Notes: generated by a model from the letters alone, not told the origin. A stretch of 38,343 nucleotides of DNA from Verrucomicrobiota bacterium (GCA_025457615.1 JALOTZ010000042.1:1-38343), one strand, 5' to 3'; shown: positions 1 through 7,702, numbered from the stretch's first letter. Numbers and translations are program-made.

Positions 1-582
1 CACGGGCGGACAGTTGATGGTGTAGGTGGCGGACGCCACGTCGCTGTCGGTGAACCCGCTCTTGAACGCCCGCGCCTTGAGCGTCACCGAACAGGTCAGG
101 CTCACACCGCCGCCGTTGGCGAGGTAGGTGTCCGCTGTGGTGGGCGTGGCGCCGTTGGTGGTGAAGAAGATCGCCGCACCCTCGGTGGCGCAGGTGATCA
201 CGACATTGGTCGGCAGCGGGTAACTGCCGCCGCCGGGCGTCAACCCTGGCGTGGCCACCGTGAGCGTCTGGCCCGGTGGCTCGTGACTGGCGCGATAGAA
301 GGAGGAGGCGTTGGTCGTGCGCGCCAGATCGAACACCGTCTGCCCCACCGCACCCGTGGTGACCGCCGTCCAAGCTGTGTTGGTGGAAAGCAGTGGAGTG
401 GAATAAACCGTCACCGCCACGTTGGTGGGCGTGTCGGCCACCGTCACCCGTACCGCGTTGGTGGCCGGAAAGCTTGGCGGCGTCAGGTAAAAGGGTGTCT
501 GGGCCAGGACCCCATAGGGCAGCGCCAGATACACCGAGAAATACGCGCAGAGCAAACGACTCGGAAGCGACAGTGCTTTCAT
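1..582 (-). CDS. Secreted protein with chitobiase-type C-terminal (CHB_HEX_C) domain, 3' end outside window
   Basis: Reading the minus strand from an ATG at 582 gives 194 open codons to the window edge. The product begins MKALSLPSRLL and has a hydrophobic stretch ending near LAQ, which fits a Sec signal peptide. Residues about 30-95 form a beta-rich segment ending in SFYRAS, like the small 'YRV' domains common in secreted Verrucomicrobiota proteins. From about residue 105, TPGGGSYPLPTNVVITC followed by AAIFFTTNGATPT and a closing ATYTI matches the CHB_HEX_C_1 fold, a carbohydrate-enzyme accessory domain. No catalytic domain is in view, so the enzyme or structural role of the whole protein is unknown. 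The stretch 16-60, encoding FTDSDVASATYTI, recurs at 8416-8460. Confidence 0.8.
   Translation of the reverse strand, partial: MKALSLPSRLLCAYFSVYLALPYGVLAQTPFYLTPPSFPATNAVRVTVADTPTNVAVTVYSTPLLSTNTAWTAVTTGAVGQTVFDLARTTNASSFYRASHEPPGQTLTVATPGLTPGGGSYPLPTNVVITCATEGAAIFFTTNGATPTTADTYLANGGGVSLTCSVTLKARAFKSGFTDSDVASATYTINCPPV
16..60. repeat. Left copy of a 45-bp direct repeat
   Basis: 43 of 45 bases match 8416-8460 in the same orientation. This copy lies inside the CHB_HEX_C domain of the minus-strand gene. The two copies are 8,400 bp apart and enclose the restriction and toxin-antitoxin block. Confidence 0.85.
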
Positions 583-660
583 GGGCGCGAGTGGTTGCGC
601 TTCCTTCTGAAATCCAAGGGGCGTGTCTTACTCACGCCCCAATCCAGGCATTGGTATGCC

Positions 661-718
661 CTCACAGGAACGTTCTCGGGCACGCCCGAGCGGGCATGCC
701 TCGAATGTGTCCTGTGAG
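661..718. repeat. Imperfect palindrome, REP-like
   Basis: The outer arms ctcacagg (661-668) and cctgtgag (711-718) are perfect. The inside continues as an imperfect inverted repeat around gggcacgcccgagcgggc. The core gggcatgcct also occurs in the palindrome at 17635-17666, which suggests a dispersed family. Confidence 0.55.
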
Positions 719-838
719 CAAAATTACCAGTTTTGGATTGGACAGCAGCCGAAGCCGCAAATCTGTTTAGGTTGTGCCTTGATTACATGGGTTTGAAGGG
801 CGAACGAGGCGATTGAAGCAACGTCACCCGAGGCTGGC

Positions 839-873
839 AAGCAGTGTTTGAAGCAGCGTTTAAGCAGCGTTTG
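839..873. repeat. Three tandem copies of an 11-12 bp unit
   Basis: Units are aagcagtgtttg (839-850), aagcagcgttt (851-861) and aagcagcgtttg (862-873). No function is evident. Confidence 0.7.
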
Positions 874-1235
874 AAGAACTTCTCGGCAAGGGGTGCCGGA
901 CAAAAAGTGGAGGAACTTGGAATCGGTGGACGTTCAAGCGGCTAGTTTGACCGGGTTTGTGGGGTGGGCGCCGGCCTGGGTTTGGCACAACGCGTCGAGC
1001 CGATTGCTTGGCCCGGACCAGGTAAAGCTGGATCGCCCCATTCCAGGGGTGGATCCGCTGGCATTGGACGGCAAGCGGTTGGCCCCCGAGCTGTTCCAGA
1101 GCCTGGAAACCAAGCACCCAGCCCGCCGTTTGCGCCCCGTGCTGGGATGCTCTGCGTGCGGCATCCTGGGGAACTGGCAGGGTTGGCTTCCAGCGTTGAC
1201 CGCTGTGCGCCGGGCGGTTTCAATCCCGCTGCGCA

Positions 1236-4200
1236 ATGACGTCGGCTGAATTCATCCGCAAATGGCATCGCTTCCAGGGCAAAGAATCCGCCGCCTACCA
1301 GTCCCACTTTGACGACCTCTGCCGCCTGGTGGGCGTCCCCACTCCGCTCGAAGCCGACCCCTCCGGCGAGGTGTTCTGCTTCCAGAAACGCGTCGTCAAA
1401 GACGCCGAACTCCTCAACCTCGAAACGCCGGACGAACGCGAGCCGGACGAACGAGGCTTTGCCGACGTGTGGAAGCAGGGCTGCTTCGGCTGGGAATACA
1501 AGGGCAAGAAGAAGAACCTCGACGAAGCCTACAAACAACTGCTGCGCTACCGCGAATCGCTCCTGAATCCGCCCCTGCTCGTCGTCTGCGATTTCGACCG
1601 CTACATCATCAAGACCAACTTCAACGGCACGGTCCCGGAAACCCACGAGTTCACCAACGACCAGCTTGACCGGCCCGAAATCCTGCGCCTCCTGCGCGCC
1701 TTGTTCGAGGATCCCGAGTTCCTCAAGCCGCAGCGGACCACAGCGGAGGTCACGGAGAACTTGGCCGCCCAGATTGGCGAGATCGCCCGGTCCCTGCAAC
1801 AGCGCGAAGCGGTCGAACTGGCCGGCGTCCGCACGCGCCAGGAACTGGACTTTGCCCAGCGCAAGAACCTGCGCATCGCCCGGTTTCTCAACCGCATCGT
1901 GTTCTGCTTCTTCGCCGAGGACACCGGCCTGCTGCCCAAGGGCCTGTTCACCGACCTGCTCAAGGCCGGCCTGGACGATCTCCACCACTTCGCGGTCACG
2001 CTGGAAAAGCTCTTCGAGGTCATGGCCGGGGGCGGCACCTTCGGCAAGGACAAGATCCGCCACTTCAACGGCCATCTGTTCGAGGATGCCACCGTCTTCG
2101 AGCTCACCGAGGCCGAATTGCGGCGCCTGGCCGACGCCAGCGAAGCGGACTGGCAATGCATCCAGCCCAGCATCATGGGCACGCTCTTCCAGCGGGCGCT
2201 GGACGAAAGCCAGCGGGCCGCATTGGGCGCGCAATACACCGGCGAACCGGACATCCGCGACCTGGTCGAGCCGGTCCTGATGGCCCCGCTGCGCCGCGAG
2301 TGGGCCGCGCTCAAGGCGGACCTGCTGCCCGCGTTCCGTCGCGGGCGCGGCACCGCCGCCGACCGTGAGCGACTGGCCGCCTTCCTCAAGAAGCTCCGCG
2401 CGGTCATCGTGATGGACCCGGCGTGCGGCAGCGGCAACTTCCTCTACGTGTCGCTGCAAATGCTGTTGGACCTCGAGAAGGAGGTCCTCAGCTTCGCCAT
2501 CCAACTGGGGTTCCGCTTCGAGCCCGGCGTGGGCGTGCAGCAACTGCGCGCCATCGAGATCAACCCCTACGCCTACGAACTGGCGCAGGTGTCGGTGCAG
2601 ATTGGCTGGCTGCAATGGCGGCGGAACAACGGCTTCGACAACGACCGCTCGCCCGTGCTGCAGGACCTGGACGGCTTTCACAACGAAGACGCCCTGCTGG
2701 TGCCCCACTTCCGCAGCAAAGCGAAGACGTTGAAGGAGGCGCAGGCCGGCGAACACGCCGGCGACGACGCCTTGAAGTTCTACACCGAACGCGACTGGCC
2801 CAAGTGTGATGTAATCGTGGGCAATCCGCCGTTTTTGGGCGACAAGCTGATGCGCGGGGAACTTGGCGACGGCTATGTTGAAGAACTCCGCCGCATTTAC
2901 GGCAACCGGATTCCCGGTCAGTCTGACCTTTGCTGCTACTGGTTCGAGAAAGCGCGCGCGCTGATCGAAGAGGGCAAATGCAGACGGGCTGGCTTGCTGG
3001 CGACGCAAGGGATTCGTGGCGGAGCAAACCGCGAAGTCCTCAAGCGCATCAAGGAAACAGGTGACATCTTCTTTGCCGAGAGCGACCGCGAATGGGTTCT
3101 GGCGGGCGCAAATGTCCACGTCAGCATGGTTGGCTTCGACAATGGAAGGCAGAAAGAGAAGATTCTCGATGGACAGGCAGTGAAGGAAATCTATTCAAAC
3201 CTGGCCTCCCTGACAGGCGACACGACCACGGCGAAGCGGCTTCAGGGGAATGCCACTGTTGGTTTTATCGGTACGACGAAGAAGGCACCTCTCGATGTAC
3301 CTGAGACGCAGGCAGTGAAGTTGCTCTCTGAGCCATCGCCGAACGGCCTGCCGAATAGCGACGTGATTCTGCCTTACCTGAACGCGCTCGACCTCACACG
3401 CCGGCCACAGAACGTATGGATCATTGATTTTCCCGTGTCGCTGAATGAACACGCCTCAGCAAAGTATTCAGCGCCATTCGGCTACGTTAAAGAACATGTT
3501 TGGCACCTTCGGAAGAATCACCGCGAGCCAATCCAGGTGAGGTTATGGTGGAGGCTGGCCCGTCCCTGTCCCGAGATGAAGGCATCTGTCCACTGCTTGC
3601 CCCGTTTCCTCATCACTCCAACGGTCTCCAAGTATCGGCTCTTCGTCTGGACGAATGCGCCAGCCAACTGCGACCACCAGCTCGTTGTTTTCGCACGTGC
3701 AGACGACTATTCCTTCGGAGTGTTGCAATCACGATTTCACGAAGTCTGGGCCCTGAAGCAAGGCACGCGGCTTGAAACCCGTCCCCGCTACACCCCGACC
3801 ACCTGCTTCGAGACCTTCCCGTTTCCGTTCCCGGACGATTTGAGCGCCACCGACAGGTATGCGCCTGCCCCGCCCAAACCGCCGGTGCATCCGGACCTGA
3901 CGCCGGAGAAGGCCTACGGAGATGCCGCGCACTTCTACGCCGGGAAGGAGGATCCGCCACCCTACTCCGCTGGTAGCAGCGGACGTAAGTCCGCTCATTC
4001 TTCTCCGGAAGATCAGAGCCGACTGACGTCGGCTGCTACGGAGCAAGACTTGCGCGCCGCGATTGCCGCCGCCGCGCGCGAGTTGAACGACCTGCGCGAG
4101 CGCTGGCTCAATCCGCCCGAATGGACGGAAACCCGCGTGCTGGAATTCCCCGGCACCGTGGGCGGCCCGTGGGAACGCTACATTGATCAGAGCACCGTAC

Positions 4201-4553
4201 GCGAGGTAGGGCGTCGGTGCTCCGACGCCGGCGGCGCGGCAGCGCCGCCCTACCGCATTGGCACGGTGCGTTACCCGCGCCTGGTGCCGCGCGACGCCGA
4301 GTGCGCCGCCAAGCTCAAGAAGCGCACGCTGACCAACCTCTACAACGAACGCCCCGCCTGGCTGGACCTCGCACACAAGAACCTGGATGCCGCCGTGGCC
4401 GCCGCCTACGGCTGGCCCGCCGACCTCAGCGACGAACAAATCCTCGAAAAGCTTCTGGCCTTGAATCTCGAACGTGCCGCCGAGGAAGCCAAAGCCGCGA
4501 CAGTGAAGAAGCCGGCACGATCCCGCGCCAAATCGGAGGACGAAATGCTATGA
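1236..4553 (+). CDS. MmeI-like (type IIL) restriction-modification enzyme, 1105 aa
   Basis: A single chain that should both cut and methylate DNA. The N-terminal PD-(D/E)xK nuclease has D77 and E87-Y88-K89 (spacing D-x9-E-x-K). The N6-adenine methyltransferase core has motif I DPACGSGNF from residue 394 and motif IV NPPF from residue 530. The C-terminal half should hold the target-recognition region, as known for MmeI. The start at 1236 is the first ATG and gives the expected family N-terminus. The protein is longer than the roughly 920 residues of MmeI, partly because two palindromic repeats are read in frame (residues about 913-935 and 990-1007), both in the distal C-terminal part. No separate methyltransferase or specificity gene is adjacent, as expected for this type. 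Recognition sequence cannot be told from here. A second, distantly similar enzyme lies at 11942-14842. Confidence 0.9.
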   Translation: MTSAEFIRKWHRFQGKESAAYQSHFDDLCRLVGVPTPLEADPSGEVFCFQKRVVKDAELLNLETPDEREPDERGFADVWKQGCFGWEYKGKKKNLDEAYKQLLRYRESLLNPPLLVVCDFDRYIIKTNFNGTVPETHEFTNDQLDRPEILRLLRALFEDPEFLKPQRTTAEVTENLAAQIGEIARSLQQREAVELAGVRTRQELDFAQRKNLRIARFLNRIVFCFFAEDTGLLPKGLFTDLLKAGLDDLHHFAVTLEKLFEVMAGGGTFGKDKIRHFNGHLFEDATVFELTEAELRRLADASEADWQCIQPSIMGTLFQRALDESQRAALGAQYTGEPDIRDLVEPVLMAPLRREWAALKADLLPAFRRGRGTAADRERLAAFLKKLRAVIVMDPACGSGNFLYVSLQMLLDLEKEVLSFAIQLGFRFEPGVGVQQLRAIEINPYAYELAQVSVQIGWLQWRRNNGFDNDRSPVLQDLDGFHNEDALLVPHFRSKAKTLKEAQAGEHAGDDALKFYTERDWPKCDVIVGNPPFLGDKLMRGELGDGYVEELRRIYGNRIPGQSDLCCYWFEKARALIEEGKCRRAGLLATQGIRGGANREVLKRIKETGDIFFAESDREWVLAGANVHVSMVGFDNGRQKEKILDGQAVKEIYSNLASLTGDTTTAKRLQGNATVGFIGTTKKAPLDVPETQAVKLLSEPSPNGLPNSDVILPYLNALDLTRRPQNVWIIDFPVSLNEHASAKYSAPFGYVKEHVWHLRKNHREPIQVRLWWRLARPCPEMKASVHCLPRFLITPTVSKYRLFVWTNAPANCDHQLVVFARADDYSFGVLQSRFHEVWALKQGTRLETRPRYTPTTCFETFPFPFPDDLSATDRYAPAPPKPPVHPDLTPEKAYGDAAHFYAGKEDPPPYSAGSSGRKSAHSSPEDQSRLTSAATEQDLRAAIAAAARELNDLRERWLNPPEWTETRVLEFPGTVGGPWERYIDQSTVREVGRRCSDAGGAAAPPYRIGTVRYPRLVPRDAECAAKLKKRTLTNLYNERPAWLDLAHKNLDAAVAAAYGWPADLSDEQILEKLLALNLERAAEEAKAATVKKPARSRAKSEDEML
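3973..4039. repeat. Palindromic repeat read in frame inside the restriction enzyme gene
   Basis: The 67-nt element has arms gtagcagc (3973-3980) and gctgctac (4032-4039). Each arm forms its own smaller hairpin: ggacgtaagtcc on the left and gactgacgtc on the right. The centre tctccggaagat is also partly self-complementary. It stays open in the host frame and encodes a Ser/Arg-rich linker after DPPPYS. Confidence 0.8.
4205..4254. repeat. Cloverleaf-like palindromic repeat read in frame
   Basis: Outer arms ggtagggcg (4205-4213) and cgccctacc (4246-4254) enclose two hairpins: gcgtcgg/ccgacgc (4211-4217 with 4222-4228) and ggcggcgc/gcgccgcc (4230-4237 with 4242-4249). It encodes roughly EVGRRCSDAGGAAAPPYR between VR and IGTVRYPRLVP. 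Confidence 0.8.
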
Positions 4554-4608
4554 AGCCCGCTCTGGCTGCCGCTCACCCGCAAGTCGGCGTCGTCAGAACC
4601 TGCTCTGC

Positions 4609-4671
4609 ATGAACCTGCCCAATGCCGCCCTGGCCGTCGTCGCGCAGGAGAAGGATGAAGAGCGAACATGA
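4609..4671 (+). pseudogene. Remnant of a DUF6883 gene, 20 codons
   Basis: ATG at 4609 opens MNLPNAALAVVAQEK and reaches TGA at 4669 after 20 codons. From memory of the family, DUF6883 proteins begin with a near-identical MxLPNAExAVVxxxK motif and are often encoded just upstream of DUF4926 genes, so this looks like the 5' stub of a deleted partner. Its stop overlaps the DUF4926 start (ATGA at 4668), so the stub could still serve as a translational leader. The family assignment rests on about 15 residues. Confidence 0.5.
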
Positions 4672-4898
4672 TCAAAGAGCATGAACGAGTGGTGTTGAAG
4701 TCGGACGTGCCCGCCGAGGGTTTGAAGGCGGGTGACGTGGGTACGGTGGTTCACGTCTATGGCGACGGCAAGGCATACGAAGTCGAGTTTGTCGCGTTGG
4801 ATGGGCATACCGCCGCCGTGGTGACGCTCGAAGCGGTCCAGGTCCGCGCCGTCCACCGGCGGGAAATCACCCACGCCCGCGAATTGGTGACGACGTAA
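4668..4898 (+). CDS. DUF4926 domain protein
   Basis: A 76-residue protein that is almost entirely one small beta-barrel domain of the DUF4926 type. The pattern is VVLKSDVPAEGLKAGDVGTV, then VYGDGKAYEVEFVALDG, then a closing VVTLEAVQVRAV. The function of this family is not established; it is commonly found beside DUF6883 in toxin-antitoxin-rich regions. Translation is probably coupled to the 20-codon stub upstream through the ATGA overlap. With the partner reduced to a stub, this is probably an orphan. Confidence 0.75.
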   Translation: MIKEHERVVLKSDVPAEGLKAGDVGTVVHVYGDGKAYEVEFVALDGHTAAVVTLEAVQVRAVHRREITHARELVTT

Positions 4899-4915
4899 GC
4901 GCTACGACAGGGATC

Positions 4916-5602
4916 ATGGGCCTGACGATTCATTACCAATTGCGACCCGCCGACAGCGACGAGGGCGTCGAGGATCTACAAGCCCGCTGGGCGGTGGAGG
5001 AATTGCGCAAGCTGGCGCTGAAGTTCAAACGCCAGGGCCGCGTGACGGCGGTGGGCGGGATGGACTTCACACCCGACCTGCGCCGGTTTGCCATCGAGTG
5101 GCGCACCCGCCCCGTGCCCGGCCGGCCGCACGCCTTCACCAGCGAGGAGATACGTCCGTTGACCGGCCATCTCTTCCATGTGGGCGTGGGACGCGGCTGC
5201 GAGCCGCTCTTGCTGGGATTGTGCTGTTACCCGCGGGGCGGCTGGCGGCTCAAGGGCTTCTGCAAGACACAATATGCCAGCCTGTACGGCTGGGACCATT
5301 TCCAGCGTTGCCACACGGCGGTGATTGATCTGCTGGCCGGCGCGCGCCCGTTGGGATTCAGGGTGCGGATCAACGACGAGGGCGACTACTGGCCGCGCCG
5401 AAGTCTCAAGGCACTGCGGGCAAACCTCGAGGAAATGAACGCAGTGGTGGCGGCGGCCGCCGGGGTGTTGAAGGACGCGGCGGAGGCGGGCGGCAGCCCG
5501 GGAGTGCAGTCCCCCATTTTCGAGCATCCGCAGTTCGAACGGATCGAGGCTGAGGGCGACGCGCGCGGTCATGCGTCGCGTTTGCGAAAGCTGTTGCGAT
5601 GA
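4916..5602 (+). CDS. Hypothetical protein, 228 aa
   Basis: I do not recognise a named domain. The product begins MGLTIHYQLRP. It has an aromatic and cysteine-rich middle (GLCCYPRGGWRLKGFCKTQYAS, shown here in short pieces: GLCCYPRGGW and FCKTQYAS) and a charged, Ala-rich C-terminal helix region. No signal peptide or membrane segment is visible, so it is probably cytoplasmic. A purine-rich agggatc lies just before the ATG at 4916. The first 32 nt around the start (4900-4931) are copied at 8384-8415, so the gene was probably once present twice. It sits 17 nt after DUF4926 and may be cotranscribed. Confidence 0.65.
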   Translation: MGLTIHYQLRPADSDEGVEDLQARWAVEELRKLALKFKRQGRVTAVGGMDFTPDLRRFAIEWRTRPVPGRPHAFTSEEIRPLTGHLFHVGVGRGCEPLLLGLCCYPRGGWRLKGFCKTQYASLYGWDHFQRCHTAVIDLLAGARPLGFRVRINDEGDYWPRRSLKALRANLEEMNAVVAAAAGVLKDAAEAGGSPGVQSPIFEHPQFERIEAEGDARGHASRLRKLLR

Positions 5603-5761
5603 GGATGAAGGCCGCCACGCTCGCTTCCAAACGACGACATAGGATGATTCGTGTTTGAGCACGATCGGAGACACCGATGATGACGCATTGCCGAGTCCGC
5701 CCGCCATCAAGAGCCGCTTTGAACCTTGCGGCGCGGCGCAAACTGGGAAAAGCTTTCCTAC

Positions 5762-6022
5762 ATGAACATCGGTTGGATCTACAAGGATGGCGAAGTGATC
5801 GAATTGCCGTCGCTCACGGCTGTCATCCAGCTTGAGAAAGGCTGGCACGTCGCCACCTGTCCCGAACTTGGCGTCGCCAGCCAGGGCAAGACCCGCAAGG
5901 AAGCTCATGCCATGCTGGCAGAGGCGGTGGAACTTTGGATTGAGGCTGCCAGCGCCAAGGAAATCAAACGCCGGCTCAAGCTGGGCGGCACCGTTCAGCC
6001 CCTCCAACTGGCCCGTGCCTAA
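5762..6022 (+). CDS. hicB: HicB-family antitoxin
   Basis: An 86-residue HicB antitoxin. The partial RNase-H-like fold is visible as TAVIQLEKGWHVATCPELGVASQGKTRKEAHAML (in pieces: WHVATCPELGV and GKTRKEAHAMLAEAVEL), the hallmark of the HicB fold. It should bind and neutralise the HicA RNase encoded immediately downstream. The ATG at 5762 is preferred because an upstream TTG would only add 12 residues unlike the family. The gene overlaps hicA by 8 nt. The order here is antitoxin first; both orders are known in the family. There is no obvious C-terminal DNA-binding domain, so autoregulation may be weak or shared. Confidence 0.88.
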   Translation: MNIGWIYKDGEVIELPSLTAVIQLEKGWHVATCPELGVASQGKTRKEAHAMLAEAVELWIEAASAKEIKRRLKLGGTVQPLQLARA

Positions 6023-6239
6023 ACTACGGCCACTGTCGGCAACCGAGGTGGTTCGGCTCTTGCGTGCGCACGGCTTTGGGTATGTGCATCAGCGCGGCAG
6101 CCACCTCATCTATCGGCGGCAGTTGCCAGGCGGCGACACCGCCACCGTGCCCGTCCCCAATCGGCGCGAGATTCCCGTCGGCACGCTCAAATCCATCATC
6201 AACCTGAGCGGGCTGGACGAGAGCCTGTTCCGGAAATGA
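6015..6239 (+). CDS. hicA: HicA-family mRNA interferase toxin
   Basis: A 74-residue double-stranded-RNA-binding-fold toxin that cleaves mRNA when free of HicB. The family pattern is complete: SATEVVRLLRAHGF, then QRGSH with the catalytic His at residue 30, then VPVPNRREIPVGTLKSII. I chose the GTG at 6015 because it gives the usual length and an 8-nt overlap with hicB; no ATG fits upstream of the conserved part. Its stop overlaps the start of the TIR stub (ATGA at 6236), so the stub's parent gene was probably cotranscribed with hicBA. Confidence 0.88.
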   Translation: MPKLRPLSATEVVRLLRAHGFGYVHQRGSHLIYRRQLPGGDTATVPVPNRREIPVGTLKSIINLSGLDESLFRK

Positions 6240-6370
6240 GCACCAAGACCGTTGCCTGCGACGTCTTCCTCAGCCACGGCGCGCGGAACCAGGCGGTGGT
6301 GCGGCCGCTGGCGGAACGGTTGCGCCAGGACGAGATAAAGGTGTGGGTCGATGAATGGGTGGACTGCGAT
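6236..6370 (+). pseudogene. 5' stub of a TIR-domain gene
   Basis: From the ATG at 6236, about 43 residues look like the first beta-alpha-beta unit of a TIR domain: CDVFLSH, then VVRPLAERLR, then KVWVDEW. The resemblance stops near 6370, and the frame continues to 6982 only as a shadow of the next gene. The catalytic Glu region and everything after it are missing, so NADase activity is not expected. The break lies directly upstream of the 6435 gene, consistent with a deletion or insertion join. Confidence 0.65.
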
Positions 6371-6434
6371 GGCCAGCGCAACACCGTCGCAAATCCTTTG
6401 TGCCAACAAGCCCCGCTCTGTTACCCTGCTGCCG

Positions 6435-6986
6435 ATGGAACTGAAAGAGCGGACGCCTGGGGTCACTTTGGCCAGCAAATTGGGAACCCCGGCCCACGTA
6501 TCGGGCTTGGCCATCCGATTGGCGAGCCGGAGCGGGGCTGGGGACCGCCTGCCCGAATGGCTCTTGAAAACGGCCTTGGATCGGGGCGCAACGCACTACC
6601 AGCGCGACTTCGAACCGGCACTGCCGCCGGACAACCCCGCGATTTCCGACGAAGAAATTGGCGTGGCGCTCTGCCTGGGCCAGATGCCGGACGATCCCTG
6701 GCTCATTCGCGCGGCGGCCCAGTTGCTCTCCTCGCCGCGGGTGGACCCGCAGCGCCTCGCGCGCCTGGCGGAGATGGAACGTGTCGAGCCGGTCCTGCTG
6801 CATATCGCCGGGGCTTGTGCGCGCGTGGACCCGGCGTTGGAGCCGTGGGCGACCTTGCGGCGGCTTTTGCATCCACGACGCAAAGTCCGCACCGAGGTTC
6901 TCCCGCACTGGACTCGTTTCGCCATCCTGCCGGGCTTGACCCGCGACGGTTACTTGCCGCCCCAGTGGCTCAGGCGCCGTGAATAA
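6435..6986 (+). CDS. Hypothetical partner of DUF6036 nucleotidyltransferase
   Basis: A 183-residue protein starting MELKERTPGVTLASKLG. I do not recognise the family. It is helical and Arg-rich, with LPPDNPAISDEEIGVALCLG in the middle and a C-terminus ending PPQWLRRRE. No signal peptide or membrane segment is visible. An upstream in-frame ATG at 6351 lies within TIR-stub sequence, so ATG 6435 is preferred. It overlaps the nucleotidyltransferase gene by 8 nt, which suggests a two-gene unit built like AbiEi/AbiEii or other nucleotidyltransferase toxin-antitoxin pairs. That role is inferred only from the arrangement. Confidence 0.65.
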   Translation: MELKERTPGVTLASKLGTPAHVSGLAIRLASRSGAGDRLPEWLLKTALDRGATHYQRDFEPALPPDNPAISDEEIGVALCLGQMPDDPWLIRAAAQLLSSPRVDPQRLARLAEMERVEPVLLHIAGACARVDPALEPWATLRRLLHPRRKVRTEVLPHWTRFAILPGLTRDGYLPPQWLRRRE

Positions 6987-7560
6987 CCCGCTCCTGATCC
7001 TGCAAACGCTGGACCGTCACCTCGATCATGCGGTCGAGTTGACCCTCTACGGGCGGGCGGCTCTCGCGCTGGGATTCCCCGCCCACGAAGCCCGACACGA
7101 GACGACTCAGGATGTGGACGCCATCATCCCGTTGGCCCAACTTGTCCAACTGCGCGCAGACGAACAGTTCTGGAACGCCCGTGATGCGACTAATGCGGAA
7201 TTGGCGGCCCATGATCTCTACCTGACCCACTTGTTCACCGAGGCAGATGTGTTCCTGTTGCCCGACTGGCTGAATCGTCGCGTCCCCATTGTGAGTTCCT
7301 TCACGCACTTAAAGCTCCTCCGGCCGGCGACCCTCGACCTCATCCTGACCAAGATGATGCGGGGCGCCGATCCTGAAGACCTGTCGGACATCGAGTTCCT
7401 TCTGAAACACGAGCCGCGGCCAGCGGCGGAGTTGCGCATTGCTTTCAATCGGGTCCGGATGCCCGACATGCAGGAATTGCGCGACGCGTTTCGTGCCGCC
7501 CAGCCGAAAGTGCTGGCGCTGGCCGAGGCTCGGGAATTCGGCGGTTTGAAAACTGGCTGA
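6979..7560 (+). CDS. DUF6036-type nucleotidyltransferase
   Basis: A 193-residue nucleotidyltransferase-fold protein. The start has LTLYGRAALAL (a degenerate GS-type motif) followed by TTQDVDAI with the metal-binding D45-x-D47. TLDLILTKMMRGADPEDLSDIEFLL matches the conserved later part of such proteins (short piece: RGADPEDLSDI). The family is found in toxin-antitoxin-like pairs, probably acting by nucleotide transfer onto RNA or protein. The start is the GTG at 6979, inside the end of the upstream gene, which fits translational coupling. About 140 nt separate it from mntA. Confidence 0.75.
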   Translation: MNNPLLILQTLDRHLDHAVELTLYGRAALALGFPAHEARHETTQDVDAIIPLAQLVQLRADEQFWNARDATNAELAAHDLYLTHLFTEADVFLLPDWLNRRVPIVSSFTHLKLLRPATLDLILTKMMRGADPEDLSDIEFLLKHEPRPAAELRIAFNRVRMPDMQELRDAFRAAQPKVLALAEAREFGGLKTG

Positions 7561-7604
7561 GATCTCAAACCCAAAGCTCAGTGAACCGAACAGGATGAAT
7601 CCAT

Positions 7605-7617
7605 GCCCCGAAGGGGC
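7605..7617. repeat. Short hairpin repeat gccccgaaggggc
   Basis: A 5-bp stem with a 3-nt loop inside a longer phrase (atgaatccatgccccgaagg) that, from memory, recurs between genes in Verrucomicrobiota and related genomes. It lies in the 142-nt gap before mntA and is not followed by a T-run. Confidence 0.45.
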
Positions 7618-7702
7618 GAAACGTCGGACGAATGACAACATTCCAACTGGAGGTTGGGATTGCGAATCCGCCGATGGCCGGGCATGGTGGCGAACGACGA
7701 AC

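Larger units (their letters stand above)
583..1235. other. Gene-free interval between divergent genes
   Basis: No convincing gene: the open frames here overlap each other on both strands and show no family resemblance. It holds an 8-bp perfect hairpin with a 7-nt loop (618-625 with 633-640) 36 nt upstream of the minus-strand start at 582, a larger imperfect palindrome (661-718), and a short tandem repeat (839-873). No T-run follows either hairpin. Promoters for the genes at 582 (minus) and 1236 (plus) must lie here, but I see no clear -35/-10 pair. Confidence 0.6.

Noticed and set aside
839-873. Short tandem repeat as a CRISPR or iteron array
   Set aside because: Only three 11-12 bp units without spacers and no linked Cas or Rep gene.
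942-3119. 725-codon open frame on the minus strand
   Set aside because: It is antisense to the MmeI-like gene, has no family resemblance and uses codons typical of a high-GC shadow frame.
6371-6982. Rest of the open frame that starts as a TIR domain
   Set aside because: Similarity to TIR stops near 6370, and this frame then overlaps a better-supported gene.
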